Assembly: GCA_038215275.1 (NCBI GenBank)
Contig: JBBQRA010000132.1
Span: 1-16,801 of the forward strand
Direction: 5' to 3'
Length of the DNA stretch: 16,801 nt
Source: Ga0077553 sp038215275
Lineage (GTDB): Bacteria; Acidobacteriota; Terriglobia; Bryobacterales; Bryobacteraceae
Below, piece by piece: positions 8,294-13,781 of this stretch (the first letter of the stretch is position 1; every line of letters starts with the position of its first letter). The translations under genes were made by a program, and so were the position numbers. Under the pieces are notes generated by a model, which saw only the letters and a list, made by a program, of their open reading frames with translations, did no database searches and was not told the DNA's origin.

Positions 8294-8764
8294 TTGCAGT
8301 TCCGCGGTACCTATTCCACTTTTTACTCCCAGGTCACGCCCAACTCCCCGGTTCTCGGTGATCCGGCGATCAACGGTACGATTGGCCTGCTGCCCGTCAC
8401 CGGTCTTCCCCGCCTGGGTACCTTTATCCCTCCTACGGAAACCCGGACCCACGACTATACCTTCGCCGATGACCTGAGCTACAGCGTTGGAAAGCCTGTA
8501 TTTAAGGCTGGAGTGAAGCGATCGCAACTTCAACGGCACCATGATCTTCCCTTCGGTTGCCACCTTCCTGGCCGGTGTTCCTCTCACCTACTCCCGCGCC
8601 ATCGGCATCAGCCGGATCGAACAGCGCAACCGCGAGCTGGGCTGGTATCTGCAGGACGATTGGCGACTTACCCAGACCGACAACGCTGACCGCAACAACT
8701 TCGCTCCTCGCGCCGGTTTCGCTTGGGGCCTCCAGGGCAAGTCCACCACCATTCTCCGGGCGGG
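8294..8764 (+). pseudogene. TonB-dependent receptor fragment (mid-barrel), frameshifted and internally deleted
   Basis: In one frame from 8294, a receptor barrel segment is readable: FRGTYSTFYSQV, LGDPAINGTIGLLPVTG, TFIPPTETRTHDYTFADDLS, VGKPVFKAGV. Near 8510-8525 the reading frame changes, and the next segment continues in another frame: NFNGTMIFPSVATFLAGVPL, ISRIEQRNRELGWYLQDDWR. After DDWRLT the typical strand LTLNLGLRYE is missing, and the text resumes at DRNNFAPRAGFAWGLQGKST, as expected about 100 residues later in intact receptors. Signal peptide, regulatory domain, plug and C-terminal barrel are all absent. The similarity breaks off at TTILRAG (about 8764), where a glycine decarboxylase fragment begins. 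It is a dead fragment of a receptor of the same broad family as the one at 185. Confidence 0.75.
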
Positions 8765-8999
8765 TACGGTCCGCACTTCCCGGTGCTGTACAAGAACACG
8801 AACGGGCGGGTGGCGCACGAGTGCATCATTGATCCGCGGCCATTATAAGGATGCCTGCGGGGTTACCGTGGACGACATAGCCAAGCGGCTGATCGACTAC
8901 GGGTTCCATGCGCCGACGATGAGCTTCCCGGTGGCGGGGCAGGATGAGTACTGGTCGGCGGTAGGCCGGATTGACAACGTGTCGCGCAGGGGTAGTTAG
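8765..8999 (+). pseudogene. gcvP: Glycine decarboxylase (P-protein) C-terminal fragment, frameshifted and internally deleted
   Basis: From about 8768 the frame reads GPHFPVLYKNTNGRVAHECI followed by IDPRPL and a stop at 8846. Another frame continues as KDACGVTVDDIAKRLIDYGF, then HAPTMSFPVAG. Together these match the well conserved C-terminal region of glycine dehydrogenase (decarboxylating), the PLP-dependent P-protein of the glycine cleavage system. After FPVAG the text jumps to QDEYWSAVGRIDNV, which resembles the extreme C-terminus of the same protein (normally ending near RIDNVYGDRN), so the intervening region is missing. The last residues, SRRGS, are not native, and the stop (8997-8999) overlaps the end of the convergent Uma2 gene. 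The identification rests on recall of the family sequence. Confidence 0.75.
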
Positions 9000-9598
9000 A
9001 GGCCGGCCCAAATATCCGCGAGGTCGAGGGCGAACCCGTCAACGGGCCCTTCGCCTGTCACTTTGAGTTCACCTTGACGCCGCTCGACCGGGTGGCCGGG
9101 GCGATAGATGGAGACCGTTCGGGAGTCGCCATCAATGAGCCAGGCTTGGGCAACGCCGCTGGCGATCCAGGCGTCCATTTTGGTTTCGATATCGGGCAAG
9201 CGGTCCGACGGGGAGACGACTTCGACAATGAAGTCAGGTGTCAGGCGCAGGAAACCGCGGCGTTGGGCGGGAGTTAGGTTCTGCAGCTTTTCGTTCGCTA
9301 CCCAGGCGGCGTCAGGCGAGAGAATGGCTCCGGAGGGCAAGACGAAGGCGACGCTCGAATCAAAGGCCTTCCCATAGCCGGTGACCTTAGCCCAGTTCCG
9401 CAGTTCAGCGGCGACATCCAGTGAGCGAAACGAAGATTCGCCGCCGGCTGGAGGCATAATGATGATTTCTCCGTGCGCGGTAAGCTCAGCGCGCAGGGTT
9501 GGATTGGCCGCGCAGAACTCTTCGAAATCGGCAGCCGAGACCGCTCGATTGAGGTTGAGGATCGCGGGAGCGTCGAGTTCGGGGAGGGCGAGCTGCAT
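8996..9598 (-). CDS. Uma2-family (DUF820) putative PD-(D/E)XK endonuclease
   Basis: The 200-residue product has the usual size and layout of the Uma2/DUF820 family, which adopts the restriction-endonuclease-like fold. The N-terminal part includes the helix SAADFEEFCAANP and the motif GEIIIMPPAGGESS. The probable catalytic set is D96 in LSPDAAWV, E126 in PDFIVEVVSPSD, and K140 in IETKM. A C-terminal domain with AWLIDGDSRTVSIYRPG follows, as is usual in the family. Family members are very abundant in Acidobacteria and cyanobacteria; their biological role is not settled, and a nuclease function is predicted from fold. It lies 22 bases downstream (in its own direction) of a permease remnant and runs into the tail of the gcvP fragment. 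It appears intact and is the only intact gene in the surrounding pseudogene stretch. Confidence 0.85.
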   Translation of the reverse strand: MQLALPELDAPAILNLNRAVSAADFEEFCAANPTLRAELTAHGEIIIMPPAGGESSFRSLDVAAELRNWAKVTGYGKAFDSSVAFVLPSGAILSPDAAWVANEKLQNLTPAQRRGFLRLTPDFIVEVVSPSDRLPDIETKMDAWIASGVAQAWLIDGDSRTVSIYRPGHPVERRQGELKVTGEGPVDGFALDLADIWAGL

Positions 9599-9620
9599 TT
9601 GCTCTTAGTATAGGGGACGC

Positions 9621-9952
9621 TTAATCCTGGCAGAGCGCCTGCATGGGATCAACGCGGAGAGCCCGGCGGGTGGGGCCGAAGCAGGCGAGCAGGCCGACCG
9701 CGCCCAGCGCGGCGGCGACGTCGAGGAAGCTGAGCGGGTCTGAGGGGTTCAGGCCGGGGACCAGGAACATCGCCAACGGCTTGGTGACGAAGAAGGCCGC
9801 GAGAAGGCCGAGCGCGAGTCACGCGCCGATGAGACGGAAGCAGTCAGCGGCGACGAGGTGGACGACTACGCGGGGCTGGCGCCGAGGGCGATCCGGACGC
9901 CAATCTCGCGCAGGCGGCGAGCAACGGAGTAGGTCAGCACGCCATAGAGGCC
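9621..9952 (-). pseudogene. FtsX/MacB-type (ADOP) ABC permease, C-terminal fragment with frameshift and stop
   Basis: On the minus strand one frame gives FGLYGVLTYSVARRLREIGV followed by RIALGASPA and a stop at 9866, a hallmark of MacB/ADOP-type permeases just before the last membrane helices. The expected continuation is in another frame (VVVHLVAADCFRLIGA) and hits an in-frame TGA at 9819-9821. It then continues as LALGLLAAFFVTKPLAMFLV, PGLNPSDPLSFLDVAAALGA, VGLLACFGPTRRALRVDP, and ends MQALCQD with a stop at 9621. The C-terminal membrane segments of such a permease are therefore present but broken by one frameshift and one nonsense codon. The rest of the permease is replaced by an esterase fragment. 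No ATP-binding partner is nearby. Confidence 0.78.
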
Positions 9953-10200
9953 GAAACTGGGCCGTACCGAGGCCTCGTTTCCCCAAGAGGCGATAGACGG
10001 ATTCGGCGCTTGCGCCAGCCAGGAACATCCCCTTGGCATCCACCCATCCATCGCCCTGATCCCCAGAACTGATGAAGACCGGCCCGAGGGGCGCAGAGGG
10101 CGATAAGGTGATGGGCGTCGACCGGCAGATTGTGGGCGGTTAAGGGACCGGAGTACTTCAGGTAGTTGCCAGCCATCCAGTGATACTCGTTTGGCGCAGC
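9953..10200 (-). pseudogene. Carbohydrate-esterase-like (CE15/acetylxylan esterase type) alpha/beta-hydrolase fragment, frameshifted
   Basis: On the minus strand from about 10200 the text reads NEYHWMAGNYLKYSGPL, NLPVDAHHLIALCAPR, then in a second frame VFISSGDQGDGWVDAKGMFL and SVYRLLGKRGLGTAQF. These match the C-terminal half of secreted alpha/beta-hydrolases annotated in Acidobacteria as acetylxylan or glucuronoyl esterases. The histidine of the catalytic triad would lie further downstream and is missing. The frame change is explained by one extra G near 10081-10087: without it, CAPR would continue as CAPRPVFISSG. The N-terminal part, including the nucleophile serine, is absent because the blaI promoter region begins there. 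At about 9950 the sequence passes directly into the permease fragment. The esterase assignment is from recall of family motifs. Confidence 0.62.
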
Positions 10201-10206
10201 GAGCTG

Positions 10207-10250
10207 TTGACAGGTGTGCAATCTGATGCTACAAGTTGTACTGTTATAAT
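10207..10250 (+). promoter_or_regulatory. Promoter region of the blaI-M56 operon
   Basis: TTGACA (10207-10212) is a perfect -35 element; 17 bases further on, TACAAG (10230-10235) is a four-of-six match to a -10 element. A perfect TATAAT (10245-10250) is also present, but its 17-base partner is only TCTGAT (10222-10227), and it overlaps the likely ATG at 10249. The first pair would start transcription near 10242, giving a leader of only about seven bases before the ATG. The choice between them cannot be made from sequence alone. Both overlap the operator-like dyads. Confidence 0.55.
10230..10240. promoter_or_regulatory. Putative BlaI operator: 11-bp palindrome
   Basis: TACAAGTTGTA is a perfect dyad of five-base arms around a central G. 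It resembles the TACA...TGTA core recognised by BlaI/MecI/CopY-type repressors and overlaps the likely -10 element in front of a BlaI-family gene. Autorepression is the expected arrangement for this family. Confidence 0.55.
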
Positions 10251-10261
10251 GCGTAGCATTA
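10247..10261. promoter_or_regulatory. Second dyad overlapping the blaI start
   Basis: TAATGC-GTA-GCATTA is a perfect inverted repeat of six-base arms and contains the ATG at 10249. Its right arm GTAGCAT (10253-10259) is also the reverse complement of ATGCTAC (10226-10232) in the first dyad, so the two elements share a half-site sequence. This is consistent with two repressor dimers binding side by side. Confidence 0.45.
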
Positions 10262-10647
10262 AGCCAGAATTGAAACGGAAACCGCTGAGCGAACTGGAGA
10301 CGAAGCTGATGCGGTTTCTTTGGACCGCGGGGCCGGTGAGTTCGGAGCAGGTGCGCGAAGGTTTGGCTGGGGAACACCCGATGAAAGAGACGACGGTGCG
10401 GACCGTGCTGCGGCGCCTCGAAGAGAAGGGCTATGTGGCGCACGAGGTGCAGGGCCGCACCTTCATTTACCGTGGCCTCGAACGGCCCGAGCATGTTGCG
10501 GTACAAGCGATCCGGCAGTTGCTGGATCGCTTCTGCGGCGGTTCTATGGAGCAGCTTTTGGTGGGGATGGTGGATCAGAAAATGATCAGCCCGCAGGAGC
10601 TAAACGCGCTGGCGAAGAGGATTGCGCAGCGCCGGAAGAAGGACTGA
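10249..10647 (+). CDS. BlaI/MecI-family transcriptional repressor
   Basis: From ATG 10249 the product is 132 residues, the usual size of BlaI-type repressors. The winged helix-turn-helix spans about residues 12-75: LSELETKLMRFLW, PVSSEQVREGL, KETTVRTVLRRLEEKGYVAH, then the wing VQGRTFIYRG. The C-terminal part (about 80-130) is the helical dimerisation region. Such repressors bind operator dyads as dimers and are inactivated when the partner M56 protease is triggered. The in-frame sequence is open up to a GTG at 10180, but that start would add a non-native tail read through the esterase remnant, so ATG 10249 is preferred. The M56 gene starts eight bases after its stop codon, so the two form an operon. 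Confidence 0.9.
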   Translation: MRSIKPELKRKPLSELETKLMRFLWTAGPVSSEQVREGLAGEHPMKETTVRTVLRRLEEKGYVAHEVQGRTFIYRGLERPEHVAVQAIRQLLDRFCGGSMEQLLVGMVDQKMISPQELNALAKRIAQRRKKD

Positions 10648-10652
10648 GGGAG
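10646..10652 (+). promoter_or_regulatory. Ribosome-binding site of the M56 gene, overlapping the blaI stop
   Basis: GAGGGAG overlaps the TGA stop of blaI (10645-10647) and precedes ATG 10655. It decides that start over the TTG at 10622, which lies within blaI, and suggests translational coupling. Confidence 0.65.
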
Positions 10653-10654
10653 CT

Positions 10655-12547
10655 ATGATTGCAATCGAGCCATGGAGCGCGGCCCTGCTGGAGGCGCTGG
10701 CGGGGGCGTCGGTGCGGGCGCTGATTCTGGCCGGGATGGCGGTGCTCGCGCTGCGATGGCGGCGGGGACTAACGGCGCCGGTGGCCCATGCTTTGTGGGC
10801 CGTGGTGACGATGGCGATGTTGCTGCTGCCGTTGGGGAGTCTATTGCCACCGGTGGTTCCGTTGCCCGCCGCGGTGGATCTGTCGCGTTGGGTGCGCATG
10901 CCTGAGAAGTCCGCGCCGGCTGCGGCGGGGTTGGGGACGGCGGTTTTGGCGCAGCGATTGGCTCCGATGGTGATGGAGATCGACAGCCGGGGCGGATGGC
11001 AGGTTAAGGCGGTGGGGCCGCGGGTGGTGTGGGGTTGGTGGAGCGTGGCTGGGGCGGTTTACCTGGCCGGGCTTTTGGTGATGTTGGGGCGGCTGGCGGT
11101 GGGTTCGATTCTGGCGGGGCGATTGGTGGGGCGGAGTGCACGAGTGAGAGAGGAGCGCATGGGAGAGGCGCTGGAGGCGGTGGCGCGGGAGCAAGGGGCG
11201 CCGATGCCTTGGCCGGAGGTATTGGAGTCGGCGGAGGTGACGGCGCCGGTGGTGGTGGGGCGACGGGCTCCGGCGATTCTGTTGCCGGACGGGTGGCGCG
11301 AGTGGGACGACTGGAAACTGCGGGCCGTGCTGGCGCATGAATTGGCGCACGTGCGGCGGGGCGATGGGAGATCCGTGGTGCTGGCGGCGTGGAACCGGGC
11401 GGTGTTTTGGTTCCATCCGTTGGCGTGGTGGCTGGAGCGGCGGCTGGCTTCGCTGTGCGAACAGGCTTGTGACGATGCGGCGGTGCGCACGGTGGGGGAC
11501 GCGCCGCGCTATGCGCAGGTGTTGTGGGATATCGCTGCGGCTGGGCCTGGGCTGCGGATTGGGACGGCGCAGTCGATGGCGGGTGCGAGCCCGGTGGGCC
11601 GGCGGATTGAACGGCTGCTGGAGGGCGGGACGAGGTCAACGGGGCTGGCTCCGTGGCGGTTCTGGGTTTGGATTGTTTTGGGGACGCTGCCGGTGGTGGT
11701 GTTCCTGGCGATGGCGCAGGCGCGCGGGGCGATAGTCGACCCCGGTGACGTCCGGCCTGATTGGCACTGGTACCAGGATGGATTCCGCACGAGCGCGGAG
11801 GAGGCGCGGGAGTTGGAACGTGAGGTGGCGCGGGAGGCCGGAGCACTGGGGGCGCGGGCGCGGTTGGTGGCGTACTACTGCTACAACGCGGACTTTGAGG
11901 CTTTGGGCACGCATGTGCTGTGGGTGATTGCGAACCATCCGGAATCGGAGTTGGCGGGGACCGGGCCAGTGATGATGTGGTCGTTGACGGGGCTGGGAGG
12001 CCCTGGGGAGATGGAGCGGTTGGCGGAGAAGGCGCGGCAGTTGTGGAAGGAGCAGGTGGCGCGGCACGGCGGGGAGGTGCGGGTGCTGGGGCACGCGGCG
12101 GCAGCGTTGCATTGGGCGGAGCCGGCGGAGTCGGAACGGCTGTTGTTGCGGGCTCGGGCGTTGGACGGGGAGAATAGCCATTGGGTGGGCCGACTGGCGG
12201 CTCTTTACTCGGAGGTGATTGCGGTGGACTTCCACCGGCGGGCGGGAGTTGGTTCGATGGGCAGTCCGATGCGACTGGACGACGGGTTGGGGGAGCGGGT
12301 GAGGCGGGAACTGGCGGGCGGGACGGATTTGGAGATGGCGGGGCGCGTGGGGACGGCGTTGGCGATGCGCCTGGTGCAGACCCGGGAGTGGAAGCTGGGG
12401 CAAGAGGGGGCGATGCGAGAGGCGCGGCGGGCGATGGGGGAGTATACGGTGGGTTTGCTCGAGCGGGCGAGTGGGAGCGATGCGGTGCGCTGGGCGCCGC
12501 CGCTGGCGGAGTTGCGGCGGTGGCTTGGCCGGGAAAGACAGCGTTGA
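10655..12547 (+). CDS. M56-family (BlaR1-like) membrane metalloprotease with helical-repeat C-terminal region
   Basis: The 630-residue product has N-terminal membrane helices (about 20-34, 43-64 and 125-150), a cytoplasmic zinc-protease domain with HELAH (H228, E229, H232) and a probable third ligand E269 in LCEQACDDAA, and a last membrane helix (about 336-355). In BlaR1/MecR1 the part after this helix is a penicillin-binding sensor. Here residues about 365-630 lack SxxK or other PBP motifs. They look like alpha-helical repeats of TPR kind: ARLVAYYCYNADFEALGTHV followed by LWVIANHPES, then AEPAESERLLLRARALDGEN. The protease is expected to relieve repression by the adjacent BlaI-family protein, but what it senses is unknown. 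The coding strand is strongly G-rich. Confidence 0.87.
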   Translation: MIAIEPWSAALLEALAGASVRALILAGMAVLALRWRRGLTAPVAHALWAVVTMAMLLLPLGSLLPPVVPLPAAVDLSRWVRMPEKSAPAAAGLGTAVLAQRLAPMVMEIDSRGGWQVKAVGPRVVWGWWSVAGAVYLAGLLVMLGRLAVGSILAGRLVGRSARVREERMGEALEAVAREQGAPMPWPEVLESAEVTAPVVVGRRAPAILLPDGWREWDDWKLRAVLAHELAHVRRGDGRSVVLAAWNRAVFWFHPLAWWLERRLASLCEQACDDAAVRTVGDAPRYAQVLWDIAAAGPGLRIGTAQSMAGASPVGRRIERLLEGGTRSTGLAPWRFWVWIVLGTLPVVVFLAMAQARGAIVDPGDVRPDWHWYQDGFRTSAEEARELEREVAREAGALGARARLVAYYCYNADFEALGTHVLWVIANHPESELAGTGPVMMWSLTGLGGPGEMERLAEKARQLWKEQVARHGGEVRVLGHAAAALHWAEPAESERLLLRARALDGENSHWVGRLAALYSEVIAVDFHRRAGVGSMGSPMRLDDGLGERVRRELAGGTDLEMAGRVGTALAMRLVQTREWKLGQEGAMREARRAMGEYTVGLLERASGSDAVRWAPPLAELRRWLGRERQR

Positions 12548-12701
12548 GGCAGGGGACGACTTCCGCTTGGTTATGTAGAAATGAAAGGCCACACTTGGGT
12601 GCTAGGTAGCTGACTTACCAGGCCTGTGCTTGTTTAGGTACCATCAATCGGGAGCCGATTTGGCGTTGTTCGACCTGGGTGATGGTCGTCGAGGGAACAG
12701 G
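12548..12701. other. Intergenic stretch between the M56 and DUF4238 genes
   Basis: This 154-base stretch has lower GC than the M56 gene. It contains only weak inverted repeats (for example GGTA/TACC around 12605-12619) and no convincing terminator or sigma-70 promoter. GAGGG (12691-12695) is a good ribosome-binding site for the downstream GTG start. The frame of the downstream gene stays open back to a TTG at 12630. Confidence 0.35.
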
Positions 12702-13781
12702 GTGGCAGGCAAGAGGCATCATACAATTCCCCAGTTCTTGCAAAGAGGATTTGCGAGTAGTGGCGAGGGAGCGGCAGCGCGGATCTGGATGTACCGCAAG
12801 GGACACCCGGGCCGGCAGGTTGGTATCGCGGACACGGCGGTGGAGCGTTTTTTTTACGGTGACCCGTCTGATCCAGAACTGGACGAGGCGATTACGCGGC
12901 TCGAGTATGAATATGTTCCACTAATCGACGATCTCCGAAGTCGTGGGAACGGTGAGCTCATCCGGTCCACCTTGATTCCGGAGATGGTGGCCCATCTCGC
13001 CGTGCGGACTCGATATATCCGACAGTATTCCATCCGAACTGTGACGGAGTTAACAGACCAGATAGCCCAAGAATTGCGCCGGGAAGGAACGGCAACCCGC
13101 CATGTCATGGAGGCGATTGAGCGACCTGGGCCCGAACGCGAGAAAATCGAAACCGCGGCATTTGCCCATGGAGGAGCCGACGGAGTGAGCCTCGTCAAAT
13201 CACCCAAGGGTCGGCGATTGATTGAGGCTCATTTACGAAATAATCAAGGCTTTCCGCACGCCATCGACGCAGATATCGATGAATTCGTCGCGGAAATGAA
13301 GCGTCAACTTCCGGAAGCAATCAGGGGTGCGATGAATGCCGCCATGCTGAATAACTTACGTCTGCCAATACGCGCGGATAGCTATCGGAAGCTCCGCTGG
13401 CATGTAGTATTTGTAAAGGACTGCGTATTATTGGGTGACACGGTGATAGTTGCCGAGACCGCTGGTCAGCGGAGATTCAAGCCGTTGGATGATCGAGGGG
13501 ACCATATTCACCGCATTTATCTCCCTATAGCGGCGGACCGTTTGCTTGTGGGAAGTCATGGTCGCGAGTGCCCGAAAATCTCGGAACGAGAACTAAATCA
13601 GGTCCTGGCGCGGTGCAGCTATGAATTCTTCTTAAGTTCGATTCAACTGGGCGCTGAGTCCACAGAAGAACTTGGGAAATGGTCGGGCCTGTTGAGCGAG
13701 CGCGAACTCAAGAAGATCCGACGCGAGCTCATCAAATCGGTCCAAGTTCCGCGAGGGTCACTTCGGTCGCAATCGGGCTAA
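12702..13781 (+). CDS. DUF4238 domain protein
   Basis: The product of 359 residues opens with AGKRHHTIPQFLQRGFA, the characteristic N-terminal motif of DUF4238 proteins (a basic residue with paired histidines, then IPQFxLRGF). It continues with IWMYRKGHPGRQVGIADTAV and ERFFYG, as in the family. No membrane segments or signal peptide are apparent, so it is probably cytoplasmic. The function is unknown. I chose GTG 12702 because it follows GAGGG by six bases and puts the family motif at the N-terminus; a TTG at 12630 would add 24 residues. Codon use is more AT-rich than in the flanking genes, which suggests horizontal acquisition. The gene converges on lysC, and the two stop codons overlap (TAA 13779-13781 on +, TAG 13780-13778 on -). 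Confidence 0.8.
   Translation: MAGKRHHTIPQFLQRGFASSGEGAAARIWMYRKGHPGRQVGIADTAVERFFYGDPSDPELDEAITRLEYEYVPLIDDLRSRGNGELIRSTLIPEMVAHLAVRTRYIRQYSIRTVTELTDQIAQELRREGTATRHVMEAIERPGPEREKIETAAFAHGGADGVSLVKSPKGRRLIEAHLRNNQGFPHAIDADIDEFVAEMKRQLPEAIRGAMNAAMLNNLRLPIRADSYRKLRWHVVFVKDCVLLGDTVIVAETAGQRRFKPLDDRGDHIHRIYLPIAADRLLVGSHGRECPKISERELNQVLARCSYEFFLSSIQLGAESTEELGKWSGLLSERELKKIRRELIKSVQVPRGSLRSQSG

Noticed and set aside
8246..9000. Replication origin at the skew flip
   Set aside because: No cluster of DnaA-box-like sequences, no AT-rich unwinding region and no dnaA/dnaN genes are seen. A rearrangement endpoint is more economical.
10180..10248. Upstream GTG start for the BlaI-family gene
   Set aside because: The extra residues would be read through the esterase remnant and promoter, and do not resemble any BlaI N-terminus.
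11004..12592. Long minus-strand open frames rich in proline, histidine and arginine opposite the M56 gene
   Set aside because: They are shadows of the strongly G-rich coding strand: low-complexity composition and no motifs, while the + frame has a complete protease domain.
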